A stretch of 30,806 nucleotides of DNA from a virus: IMG/VR virus record IMGVR_UViG_3300034104_000841, positions 1 to 30,806 of that record; one strand, given 5' to 3'. Below the pieces are notes generated by a model. The model was not told where the DNA came from, searched no databases, and saw only the letters and a program-made list of their open reading frames with translations. Shown here piece by piece: positions 22,737 to 30,527 of this stretch; positions within the stretch are counted from its first letter, which is position 1; every line of letters starts with the position of its first letter. The translations under genes were made by a program, and so were the position numbers.

Positions 22737-23413
22737 TAGGCAACTCCCGGCTGCGATGCAGCGTTGACTTGAGCAGATACGCCCAGAGCATTCTGAAACG
22801 CTTGGTAGTGGGCCACAGCTCGTTGGGCGTTCGCGGCCTGCTCCGCATCCTTGGTATACGCACGGTACAGCACATAGTCTAACAGCGCGTTAGCAAATAT
22901 GTCATCAATGCGAATAACTTCAGTATTCGTCGGGTCCGCCAGTTGAACATCTGTAAGAGTGTGCGGTGACGGAACTTGTGTGTAAACCACTTCGAGGCGA
23001 GCTGCTGTTGTAGCAGGCGGGTACACATAAAACTCACGCGGCTGGCGAGCGTCAAACATGTACTCTTCAATGTTGACTGTCTGAGCTTCGCCATACCAAC
23101 CTCTGCGCTGATCGTCGAGTGAGCGACGGTCCACTAGACGAACCGCATGCTTGTTGGACGTGGTAGCGGTGTTACGTACGACAGAAAGCAGCCGTGACGC
23201 GTTGGAAAACGTAGTTGTAAGCACTTGCCGAGGGCCCGCCACGCAGGCGAACTCCCCGGTCAACGTGTTTGAGTCTGGGCGAAACGTAAGCGTCTCGCGG
23301 TAGCTGTCATTGAGCCACAGCTGCAATTCAGACAATGCCCACCGTACAGACGTGGTGTCTTGAAGAATTGTTCTGGCCCGAGTAATCAGGTCAACAACTT
23401 TCACGGTGGCCAT
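22736..23413 (-). CDS. Head-to-tail adaptor-like protein (225 aa)
   Basis: MATVKVVDLITRARTILQDT and RWALSELQLWLNDSYRETLT form the N-terminal helix pair seen in phage adaptor proteins. The middle has a strand-rich domain (REFYVYPPATTAARLEVVYTQ), and the C-terminus a helical part (DDIFANALLDYVLYRAYTKDA). This 'L.rar..L.D....rWs..eL...lNdA' signature is typical of gp11-like adaptors that connect portal to tail. A GAGG site lies 6 bases upstream of the ATG. It is the second gene after the capsid terminator. Confidence 0.75.
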   Translation of the reverse strand: MATVKVVDLITRARTILQDTTSVRWALSELQLWLNDSYRETLTFRPDSNTLTGEFACVAGPRQVLTTTFSNASRLLSVVRNTATTSNKHAVRLVDRRSLDDQRRGWYGEAQTVNIEEYMFDARQPREFYVYPPATTAARLEVVYTQVPSPHTLTDVQLADPTNTEVIRIDDIFANALLDYVLYRAYTKDAEQAANAQRAVAHYQAFQNALGVSAQVNAASQPGVA

Positions 23414-23421
23414 GGTTTACC

Positions 23422-23709
23422 TCACAGTTCAGGCTCTACATTAGCCAATTCTACCGCAGTAGGGGCCTCTGGGGTAGGCTGAACTTCAGTAGTGGGCTCT
23501 GGGGCTTTCTTGGCACGTTTGGGCTTGGCTGAGGCCTCTTCCGCTGCTGCATTAGAGTGCTGATTGGCCAGTGCCTGACCTTCGTCGGTATATACCCATT
23601 CGTCGCCGTTCATGCGGGCGAGAATTACGATCTTGCCATCAACTACAGCACGGGCTTTGTTGGACAGAATTTCTCCGCCAAGGCGGTCGAGAAGATCATG
23701 GATGTTCAT
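23422..23709 (-). CDS. 95-aa small protein with Pro/Lys-rich tail, downstream of capsid
   Basis: The first 50 residues are compact (MNIHDLLDRLGGEILSNKAR, ILARMNGDEWVYTDEGQALA). The second half is low-complexity Ala/Glu/Lys/Pro (KPKRAKKAPEPTTEVQPTPE). It starts just after the terminator behind the major capsid gene. A head-associated or completion role is possible, but there is no recognised domain. The acidic/basic Pro-rich tail suggests flexibility and protein binding. Confidence 0.6.
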   Translation of the reverse strand: MNIHDLLDRLGGEILSNKARAVVDGKIVILARMNGDEWVYTDEGQALANQHSNAAAEEASAKPKRAKKAPEPTTEVQPTPEAPTAVELANVEPEL

Positions 23710-23727
23710 TGAATGCTCCAGTAAAGT

Positions 23728-23753
23728 AAAAAGGGGCTCCGAAGAGCCCCTTT
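23728..23753 (-). terminator. Rho-independent terminator after major capsid gene (UUCG loop)
   Basis: On the minus strand a perfect 10-bp stem AAAGGGGCTC/GAGCCCCTTT closes a UUCG tetraloop on a C-G pair, and five T follow. The stem occupies 23730-23739 and 23744-23753, 13 bases after the capsid stop. It is also symmetric enough to act weakly on plus-strand transcripts. It would reduce readthrough from capsid into tail genes. Confidence 0.93.
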
Positions 23754-23766
23754 ATTGTGCCACCGA

Positions 23767-24768
23767 TCAGGTAGCCGAGCCAACTTGGGCTACGACCAGA
23801 GCTTCTGGCTTGACAGTCTTGCGACCGTACACAGCCAAACCACGGACGATGTCGCCGAAGTCAGTCTGGTTACGCAGAGGCTCAGTCTTGTTCACGGTCA
23901 TGGCGAAAGACATCGCTGCCTTAGTACCAGCAACCATCACGCGACGGGCCTTGGCGTTGGACACAGAACCACCAGTGGCGGGGTCAGACAAACCAGCAAC
24001 CAGTGCCTTGCCAGCAGCGCCGCGAGGCAGCAAGTTGGACACGTACACAGTGAAGCGGTCCAACATACCGATCTTGCCGCTACGAATGGTCGACTGAGCG
24101 TCGCCAGTGAAGTAGGCTTGAGCGATGTTGGATTGCATCAGCAGATGACGGTCGAAGGGGCTGATCACCAACCAGCGACCATCTTCAGGCACGTTCTGCT
24201 CGTCCAACACTGTGGACATACGCAGGATCGCCTTCAAGACGTTCTCAGGAGTGGCTTGGTCGATAGGTGTAGTGTCTGTGCCCAAGTTGTAGGCAGCAGA
24301 GATAGCACCAGCGTTAGCGCCTTCGTTGGCAGCGGCAGGGCCTTCAGTGACCATGTTGTTGAAGAACACTTCGTTTTCGATGGAAATCTTCAACTGCTTG
24401 GCGGCGTCTTCGGTGAACATGTTCATCAAGTTCATGTCGGACTGATAGGCCAACACGTCGTTGACTTGCACGCCGAAGTACTTGCCCTTGTTCACTTGCA
24501 TATCTTGGAAGATAGGAGTGGGGACTTCGTACGACAGGTTCTGGCCAACGGTGTAGTCAGAGATGCTGATGGAAGGAGCCAGACGGATACGGATGGTATC
24601 GCCTTGGTTCTTCAGTTCACCTTCATAGTCGGTGTTGGCGATTTCCGACAACATCGTGTTCTGGTAGAACTTGGCCAGCAATTTGCCGGACCACAGGGTG
24701 GGGATGAAAGCACCGGAGTACGAAGGGTTCGTATTGAACGGCGATTGGACTGGGTAGACTGCGGGCAT
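23767..24768 (-). CDS. Major capsid protein
   Basis: A 333-aa protein with the N-terminal segment of HK97-fold coats of this podoviral type (QSPFNTNPSYSGAFIPTLWS, KLLAKFYQNTML, and SEIANTDYEGELKNQGDTIR), and a C-terminal beta-hinge (KIGMLDRFTVYVSNLLP ... KAAMSFAMTVNKTE). No Cys and no propeptide or protease gene nearby, consistent with a separate scaffold. A consensus AGGAGG lies 5 bases before the ATG, the best ribosome site in the window and fitting the most abundant protein. It follows the scaffold gene by 50 bases and is followed by a strong terminator. The family call is firm from gene order plus sequence character. Confidence 0.92.
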   Translation of the reverse strand: MPAVYPVQSPFNTNPSYSGAFIPTLWSGKLLAKFYQNTMLSEIANTDYEGELKNQGDTIRIRLAPSISISDYTVGQNLSYEVPTPIFQDMQVNKGKYFGVQVNDVLAYQSDMNLMNMFTEDAAKQLKISIENEVFFNNMVTEGPAAANEGANAGAISAAYNLGTDTTPIDQATPENVLKAILRMSTVLDEQNVPEDGRWLVISPFDRHLLMQSNIAQAYFTGDAQSTIRSGKIGMLDRFTVYVSNLLPRGAAGKALVAGLSDPATGGSVSNAKARRVMVAGTKAAMSFAMTVNKTEPLRNQTDFGDIVRGLAVYGRKTVKPEALVVAQVGSAT

Positions 24769-24773
24769 GATGG

Positions 24774-24779
24774 CCTCCT
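24774..24779 (-). promoter_or_regulatory. Consensus Shine-Dalgarno of the capsid gene
   Basis: The minus strand reads TAGGAGGCCATCATG: the full AGGAGG core with 5 bases to the ATG. Most other genes here rely on partial sites (AAGGA, GAGG) or on stop/start overlap, so this one stands out as a high-output site. Confidence 0.9.
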
Positions 24780-24818
24780 AAAAATAAAACAGGTTGGGGT
24801 TCAACGCTGTGTCACTGG

Positions 24819-25778
24819 TCACGCGGTTACGCGACCTTCCATGAACGCAGCATCAATTTCAGCTTCAAGTTTCTTTGCCGCCTCGGTTTGCCCCTTGGTT
24901 CCCAAGTCTGCTGCCTTACGGAACATTTTTTCGATGTCCGCGTTGGTGTAGACCTTGCCTTTTGGAGAGGCAGTGGGAGCGCTGGGAGCGCCTCGATTTG
25001 GCTGAAGTTGACGCTCAAGCTCTTCGGTCTTGTCGGCTTTTTGCTCCACAGGCGCAATGCTCTTTTTGAACAACGCCACGTAGTGTGCAACACCTTCAGC
25101 ATCGCCTCGGTTGAACGCTTCCTGCGCAACAGTAGATCGTGGGCCTCTGAGCAGCGGGTCTACTTCGTTGAGCCAAGCGATCCACTTAGGATCAGCATTG
25201 ACTGCTTCAAAGTCCGGCACCATACGGTATAGGCGCTGTTCAAAACTTGCTTCAGACACTTGGGTGCCGGTACTGGTCAGCTGCTCGCGCAACTTCTCAT
25301 TCTCGGCTCTCATGGCGTCTAGCTCGCCTCGAAATTCTGCTGCCACTTCGCGGGCAACTTTGCGTTGGACTTCAATCAAGTCCTGACCAAATGCTTCAAC
25401 ATCAGCATCAGTCACCAACTTCGTAGGAGTTGCGGGCTTAGCAGGCTCAACTGGCTTGGTCTCAGAGGCTTTGCGGAGGCTATCCACTTGGGCCTTGAGC
25501 TCACGCAAGTCTGCATGCAAGCGAGGAACTTCGGCATCGTACATACCTTTGAGGGTTTTGTACTTCTGCTCCCATTTCTCTTCCGCGACTACTGGCTCGG
25601 TCGGCGTCGGCGTTGGTTCGACAGGTGTCGGCTCAGCTGGCTGAGGCTGTGGGTCTTGGGGAGGCTCTGCTGGCGTTGGTTCAGGGTCTGCGGGTGCAGG
25701 ATTCTGGCCCTCTGCGAGCTGCTTTTCCAGTGCTTCCAGTTCTCGTAACTGCGCTTCTACTTGTTTTGGCAATGCCAT
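24819..25778 (-). CDS. Scaffolding protein
   Basis: A 319-aa acidic, highly helical protein. Residues 20-65 are Pro/Glu-rich (PAPADPEPTPAEPP, PTPVEPTPTPTEPVV) and probably disordered. Residues about 66-175 are coiled coil (LHADLRELKAQVDSLRKA, DAMRAENEKLREQLT). The C-terminal part has a helix-turn-helix-like basic segment (ADIEKMFRKAADLGTKG) that may bind the coat. The position directly upstream of the major capsid gene and the composition are those of podoviral scaffolds such as T7 gp9. An AAAGGA site precedes the ATG. Confidence 0.85.
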   Translation of the reverse strand: MALPKQVEAQLRELEALEKQLAEGQNPAPADPEPTPAEPPQDPQPQPAEPTPVEPTPTPTEPVVAEEKWEQKYKTLKGMYDAEVPRLHADLRELKAQVDSLRKASETKPVEPAKPATPTKLVTDADVEAFGQDLIEVQRKVAREVAAEFRGELDAMRAENEKLREQLTSTGTQVSEASFEQRLYRMVPDFEAVNADPKWIAWLNEVDPLLRGPRSTVAQEAFNRGDAEGVAHYVALFKKSIAPVEQKADKTEELERQLQPNRGAPSAPTASPKGKVYTNADIEKMFRKAADLGTKGQTEAAKKLEAEIDAAFMEGRVTA

Positions 25779-25858
25779 TTCAATTTCCTTTAAAGCTCCA
25801 ACTCTGTCTTAGGCTCCTACTGCGGTCTGCCGTCGACATAATGGTTTGCTAGGACTAC

Positions 25859-25880
25859 AAAAATCGGATCATTTGATCCG
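25859..25880 (-). terminator. Probable rho-independent terminator before scaffold gene
   Basis: On the minus strand CGGATC-AAAT-GATCCG forms a 6-bp stem with a 4-base loop (25865-25880), followed by A and five T (25859-25863). It overlaps the stop codon of the small coiled-coil gene and lies about 80 bases upstream of the scaffold gene, so it would separate portal from scaffold/capsid transcription. Confidence 0.7.
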
Positions 25881-26111
25881 GTCGAAGACCTCGGACGATT
25901 TTTCAACCGCTTCGAGGAAATCTGATAAGACTTGGGCCTGACCTTGGAGACGGTACAGTCGGTGCGGTTCTTCTGCCTGCATCAAGGAGACTTTCGTCTC
26001 CTCTAGCTTGGTGCGGAACAGCGCCAGTAGCGCCTCGTTTTCTTGCAGCTTGCAGCGAATCAACGCTTGCATGTGCTGCCGATCAGGCTTTTGGCCTACA
26101 AAAATCTTCAT
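25869..26111 (-). CDS. 80-aa coiled-coil protein between portal and scaffold
   Basis: MKIFVGQKPDRQHMQALIRC then a long charged helix (ENEALLALFRTKLEETKVSL, LYRLQGQAQVLSDFLEAVEK). It is an alpha-helical coiled-coil protein without a membrane segment. Small genes of this kind often lie just after the portal in aquatic podovirus-like genomes; a head-assembly role is inferred. The stop codon sits inside the terminator hairpin, and the ATG is 32 bases after the portal stop. No named family. Confidence 0.75.
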   Translation of the reverse strand: MKIFVGQKPDRQHMQALIRCKLQENEALLALFRTKLEETKVSLMQAEEPHRLYRLQGQAQVLSDFLEAVEKSSEVFDRIK

Positions 26112-26143
26112 GTGTGGATTCTATACAACAATTTCAAAAAAAG

Positions 26144-28225
26144 TCAAACTCCGTTCGGCCTTGCTGAAATCATGTTGCCTTCACGGCCACCGACTTGGCT
26201 ACCATCTGGCAGCATATTCTTTGGCGCTGGGCCCTGAGTCATACCGGGTGCGCCGCCTTGGAGCTCGCCAGCGATCATGGCCAACTGCTCTTGGAGCTGT
26301 GCATTTTGCTGCTGCAGAGTCTGCATGGCTGTAAGTGTCGGACGGTCTGGGACGATCCGGTTGACGTTGCCACTCAGGTTGCGAGCCTGCTCGCGCAGGA
26401 GCTCCGCCGCGCCGTCCATGCCCACAATCTGCTGGGCCACTGGGCTATTGAGCACGATCTGCAAGAACTCGTTACGGCGAACCGCTTCGGCTTCCTTGAC
26501 CACCAAGCTGGTAGCGCCCTTGGCCACAGCCTTGACGTCGCCGATCAGGTCTGGGTCTTTGCTGTAGCGCAGGTTGTCTTGGTACAGACGCTCGATAGAC
26601 GGCACGATGACGTTGCGGTCGATGTTGCTGATCACCTGCTTGATACCCTTGCCAGCGTTGCTGATCAGCATGGACAAGCCAGACGACGTACGACCAGCCC
26701 CGGGGGAGCTCTCGCCAGTCATGTAGCGTGGGATCATGGTGTCTTCGTCAGCGCGGGCGCTGAACTTCTCGAACACAGCCATCAACTCATTTGCGTTGCT
26801 GTTGGGCTGGAAGAACTGCAGTGGCTGCGAGCCGTCGTTGAACTCAGAGCTCTGGAACTGCCAGATTTTCCATGGGTACATCTCGGTGATGTCCTCGCCC
26901 GGGGGCAGGCGTGACACGTTAACACCTACCTGCGGGCCAGAGCTGATACCCATGTTGTTGGCCAAACTGCGAGCGGCGGCGTTCACCATGTTCTGCGAGT
27001 CGCGGCACAAGTCGGCCACGCCCTTGCCAGCCACAGCGCCGGGGACTTTCTCGTAAGACGTCACGTAGTACGGCTTGCGGCCCAGCGGGTCGTAGTTCAG
27101 CACAGCGCGGATCACTGTGGAGCCCACCAACCATACTTCGCAGGGGTAGTTCAAGGCTGGGTCAGGAATCTCTTTTTCGGACAAGCCCCAAGTCAACAGG
27201 TCTTTACCCGGCACGCTGTCCCACATCTGGAGCGCGTCAATCAGGTCTGTCGTGAAGATGGTCTGGGTAGTGTCTTTGCCCTCGGCAGTTGCCTGAGCGC
27301 TGTCAGTCCACAGCCACTCGTTGAGGTTGCCCAGCTCAAAGGAGTCGAGCACTGCGCGAATGGCGTCGTCGTTGTACCCGGGCACGCCGATCAAGGCCTG
27401 CAGGTCTTCACGAGTCATGCGGTGACGCTCAACGATGAAACCGTCTTGAATGTCCGAAGACCATGGGGCCCAGTACAGCATGAACGGGTCAACACGCTCC
27501 CATTCGTTGCGAATCTCTTCGGTGGGCACCAGCTCACCGTTTTGCCACATCATGGTCTTGCGCTTGCGCTTGACAGGGCCCTTGAGCGCGGCGTAGGGGA
27601 ACGTCACCACGTCATCGAGGAACGCGTTCAGTGCGTCTGTCCAACCGCCCTCGATGAGCTGGTCTTCCATCTTCACTTCCATGCGATCAACGCGCTCGTT
27701 GGCCTCTTCGCGCAGCCTGCGCATCGCTGCGTCTTTCATCATGCTAGCAGTCTCACGCAACTGATTGGGGTCTGGCATGGGGATGCCTTGCTCCATCATG
27801 GCCTGCAACTGCTGCTGCATGCTGGCCATCAGCTCTTGGATGATTTCTGGAGGCATGGTCGGCTCGGGCGTTGCCTCAAGGCTCCATGGCTTGTCTGTGC
27901 CTGTGCCAAGCAAAGTATCACGCAGCCAGCTCGTAGCTGCGCGGCACTTCACCGATGTCAGCTGGATGTAAATCTCCGAGCCGCCTTGGCGTTTGATTTC
28001 GGCCAGTTTGTCAGGGTCATACTCACCGTTGCGCTGTCGCAGACACTGCAGCATACGCTCTTCGATGGTCCGTTTGGCTTCTCGGGCAGACTCCCAGCGC
28101 TTGCGTGCGTGAGCGGCCAGCCCTTGGATCACAGGCTGAGCCTGCATGTCCGTGTTGCGTTTTTGCGACTCGCGCTCCAGATCGCTGGAACGAGCTACGG
28201 GGATGAGTGCGATGCCTGTGGCCAT
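26144..28225 (-). CDS. Portal protein (podovirus type)
   Basis: A 693-aa protein, long for a portal but normal for podovirus-like ones. The N-terminus is charged and helical (REAKRTIEERMLQCLRQRNG), then GGSEIYIQLTSVKCRAATSW, a hallmark of this portal family near residue 90. A Met/Gln-rich helical insert follows (QELMASMQQQLQAMMEQG), then DVVTFPYAALKGP, RVDPFMLYWAPWSSD and the clip/wing region. The C-terminal part is helical and Gln-rich, ending in a Gly/Pro-rich tail. The portal forms the dodecameric DNA gate and packaging-motor docking site. It lies two genes downstream of the large terminase. Confidence 0.88.
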   Translation of the reverse strand: MATGIALIPVARSSDLERESQKRNTDMQAQPVIQGLAAHARKRWESAREAKRTIEERMLQCLRQRNGEYDPDKLAEIKRQGGSEIYIQLTSVKCRAATSWLRDTLLGTGTDKPWSLEATPEPTMPPEIIQELMASMQQQLQAMMEQGIPMPDPNQLRETASMMKDAAMRRLREEANERVDRMEVKMEDQLIEGGWTDALNAFLDDVVTFPYAALKGPVKRKRKTMMWQNGELVPTEEIRNEWERVDPFMLYWAPWSSDIQDGFIVERHRMTREDLQALIGVPGYNDDAIRAVLDSFELGNLNEWLWTDSAQATAEGKDTTQTIFTTDLIDALQMWDSVPGKDLLTWGLSEKEIPDPALNYPCEVWLVGSTVIRAVLNYDPLGRKPYYVTSYEKVPGAVAGKGVADLCRDSQNMVNAAARSLANNMGISSGPQVGVNVSRLPPGEDITEMYPWKIWQFQSSEFNDGSQPLQFFQPNSNANELMAVFEKFSARADEDTMIPRYMTGESSPGAGRTSSGLSMLISNAGKGIKQVISNIDRNVIVPSIERLYQDNLRYSKDPDLIGDVKAVAKGATSLVVKEAEAVRRNEFLQIVLNSPVAQQIVGMDGAAELLREQARNLSGNVNRIVPDRPTLTAMQTLQQQNAQLQEQLAMIAGELQGGAPGMTQGPAPKNMLPDGSQVGGREGNMISARPNGV

Positions 28226-28228
28226 AAT

Positions 28229-29035
28229 TTAGTTCCAAGGAGTACCGGGGGCGGATGCGTTGGGTCCAGCAACCAACAAAAGTATAAACATTGACGAGCA
28301 AGCGTTGTTGTTCGCGCTTGCTATGGCAGTTGCCTCAATGTCAGTCTTCTCTGGTATTGCGATCGGAAACTCAAACGCGTAATCAGCCACACCGTTGTTC
28401 AGTGTTGTAAGCGCAGCAGTGCGGCGTATACCATCTGGCCCGGCTGTCAACAGACGACCTTGGACTTGCGTAGACCCGCTGGGCTGACCTGTAGAAAACA
28501 AACCCTGCATCAAATACGCTGTGTGCCCTGCGGGGACTGTGTAGTGCCCGGTCACTGTGTCGTTGTAGTTGAACTTGATGAGGTCATACACCGTTGCTGG
28601 AACACCAGCTGTGACGGTGCCAGTGCCGATGTATATGTCGCCTGCTGCACTCTGCCCTGAACCTGCAGTCGCAACCATAGCGTAGTTGATCCGCAGGTAG
28701 CTGTTAACAGTCGTCACGGCTGTCTGGCCGCTCAGAGTAACTACTTCAGAAATCTCGTTGTAGTTCGCATCCAAGCCTTGAATCAAGACTGTGCGAGCCC
28801 CAGTGCCAGCGCTTGTATCAGCAGCGTTGGACGAGCTGACCTTCATAGCGATAGCAGTCGCTGGATGTGGAATAAGGCCAGTGTGCGGCCAGACCGTCAC
28901 TTCAGTCTGGTCAACGTCGCCGTTGAAGCCGAAGACAGTGACGCTCCGGTGCCCGGGAATCTGTCCCCTAGCAACCTGCAGGGCAAAGTCCTCATGGCGG
29001 CGTTCAGAGGTAATTGACGGGTAGAAAAAAGACAT
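28229..29035 (-). CDS. Unknown structural protein between terminase and portal (268 aa)
   Basis: The ATG at 29035 (MSFFYPSITS) has TTGGAG 6 bases upstream; a reading from a TTG at 29047 would use that ribosome site as coding sequence, so it is rejected. The protein is beta-rich and Thr/Ala/Gly-rich (QVARGQIPGHRSVTVFGFNG, GLDANYNEISEVVTLSGQTA, HYTVPAGHTAYLMQGLFSTG). It has no signal peptide, although hydrophobic residues (SSMFILLLVAGP) lie near the end. The composition fits a capsid decoration or head fibre protein. Its place before the portal is unusual for decoration genes. No family recognised with certainty. Confidence 0.75.
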   Translation of the reverse strand: MSFFYPSITSERRHEDFALQVARGQIPGHRSVTVFGFNGDVDQTEVTVWPHTGLIPHPATAIAMKVSSSNAADTSAGTGARTVLIQGLDANYNEISEVVTLSGQTAVTTVNSYLRINYAMVATAGSGQSAAGDIYIGTGTVTAGVPATVYDLIKFNYNDTVTGHYTVPAGHTAYLMQGLFSTGQPSGSTQVQGRLLTAGPDGIRRTAALTTLNNGVADYAFEFPIAIPEKTDIEATAIASANNNACSSMFILLLVAGPNASAPGTPWN

Positions 29036-29081
29036 GTCTGTCTCCAAGAGTTACCCGATTGTACGCTGACCTGTCAAGGGG

Positions 29082-30527
29082 TCAAGTGTAGGCATATGTG
29101 GACTTCTTGATCTCACGCCTGCCCTGCTGTAGCCCAAACCCTCGGATGTTCATGTCGATCACTGCCGAGCCGTACTGCAAAGCGTCGTGGACGTGAGACC
29201 ACTCGTTCTTGTCAGGCTTGTCCTCCATCTCACCGTTCTTCTTGACTTTATACCTATAGCCCGAGCGGAAACCCTTGATGAGCTGCGTGCACGATGGGCT
29301 GATGAGAAACATGGCCTTGCCTTCGAGCTGCTGGCTGAGCAGTCGCTCCACCGCTGCGATGCGCTTGTCCGGGTCATTCGTCGGGGGCTTGACGCACTTA
29401 AACCCCGCGTCCTTGAGCTGGTCGACGAGCGTCAACTCACTGGCTTGCTGCTTCATGAACCCTGCCGGGTCGGGGGCGCACACGAACGTGTGCCCTTGGT
29501 AGTTGTTGCCGATGAACGGGTTGAGCTTGGTGTTGATGAACGTGTCCAGACCCATGTTCTCCGAGGTGATCTCGTCAAGCACCAGCACGCGACCACGCGG
29601 GTCTCGCTGCATGAACACAGCCGACGGCGTGCGCCCGAAGTCAATGCCGATCGTAATGGGATAGCCCGAGCCGTGCACGGGCTTGAGTCTTTCTTTGGCC
29701 ACGTGAAAGTCCGATGTGAACGTCTTGTCGTAGACGGGCATGCCCGAGAGGCTCTTGCCCCACTTACCGTGGACGTACACGTCAACCCAGTCCTCGCTCT
29801 TGCCCTCGCACAAGTCCTCGTAATAGTTCGACGGCAAGTGCTGCACCCAGTCCGCCTCGTCACTGAGACCACTGGGCTGTATGGTGACGTGCACCTTCTC
29901 AGGGTCAGCGCTGGTGAGGTACTTCTCCCAGTGTGCGTCGAGGTCAGGCGGGTTGGTCGCGCCCCACACTTTCTTGACTTGGTTGCCGTGGTCATCCACG
30001 CACCCCTGCACCGGGTTGCCCTTGTCGTCGTTGCCCCACTGCGGACGGTGCGGCACCATCATCCCGTTAGGGTAACGTCCCAGTCGGCCCGTGAGCGCGT
30101 CGAACACATCTGAGTTGATCTCGCGCACCTCGTCCACCATGGCGAAGGAGAGTTGCAAGGAGAGGAGACGTCGCACGTCGTTGGCATCATCCAGCCCCCG
30201 GAACAAGATGTCGCACTCCACGTCGTCGAATCTCAGTATGTAGCGCAACTCAGTGCGCAGATACACACCCGCTTGGCCTTCAGGGAACAACGCAAGAAAG
30301 TCTTTGATCGTCGAGTCCAGCAGCATCTGCCGTGTGTTACGCACAACAGCAACCCGAGAGCGACGAATGCCATCTGCACACGCAGCAACCTTCTTGGCCT
30401 CGATCGGAATTTTCATCAAAGACGCAGTGGTCTTGGTCGAGCCCACTGGCCCCACGATGAACGACTGAAATTTATCGCTGAGCAGGTAGGGTGTGACGCT
30501 CGGCACCGGGGTGTAGTTGACGCTCAT
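29082..30527 (-). CDS. terL: Large terminase subunit (ATPase/nuclease)
   Basis: A 481-aa protein. The ATPase domain has a Walker A-like GPVGSTKT at residues 26-33 (variant: Thr precedes Lys), Walker B SFAMVDE with Asp132/Glu133, and a coupling motif near WGATNPP (188-194). The nuclease domain has the RNase H-like acidic triad: Asp296 in IGIDFGR, Asp353 in APDPAG and Asp448 in SHVHDALQY. It powers DNA packaging through the portal and cuts the concatemer. Its ATG overlaps the small-terminase stop (ATGA). Length is normal for podovirus-type TerL. GC is higher than in the accessory cassette by eye. Confidence 0.92.
   Translation of the reverse strand: MSVNYTPVPSVTPYLLSDKFQSFIVGPVGSTKTTASLMKIPIEAKKVAACADGIRRSRVAVVRNTRQMLLDSTIKDFLALFPEGQAGVYLRTELRYILRFDDVECDILFRGLDDANDVRRLLSLQLSFAMVDEVREINSDVFDALTGRLGRYPNGMMVPHRPQWGNDDKGNPVQGCVDDHGNQVKKVWGATNPPDLDAHWEKYLTSADPEKVHVTIQPSGLSDEADWVQHLPSNYYEDLCEGKSEDWVDVYVHGKWGKSLSGMPVYDKTFTSDFHVAKERLKPVHGSGYPITIGIDFGRTPSAVFMQRDPRGRVLVLDEITSENMGLDTFINTKLNPFIGNNYQGHTFVCAPDPAGFMKQQASELTLVDQLKDAGFKCVKPPTNDPDKRIAAVERLLSQQLEGKAMFLISPSCTQLIKGFRSGYRYKVKKNGEMEDKPDKNEWSHVHDALQYGSAVIDMNIRGFGLQQGRREIKKSTYAYT

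Noticed and set aside
23755-24951. 398-codon open frame on the plus strand opposite capsid and scaffold
   Set aside because: It mirrors codon bias of the capsid gene; the product is a His/Val/Gln-rich low-complexity string without domains, and every supported gene is on the minus strand.
27422-28294. 290-codon plus-strand frame opposite the portal
   Set aside because: Antisense shadow with His/Leu-biased composition and no ribosome site or domain.
29187-30113. 308-codon plus-strand frame opposite the large terminase
   Set aside because: Antisense shadow: Arg/Val/Leu/His-rich product with no motif, fully covered by a certain gene.
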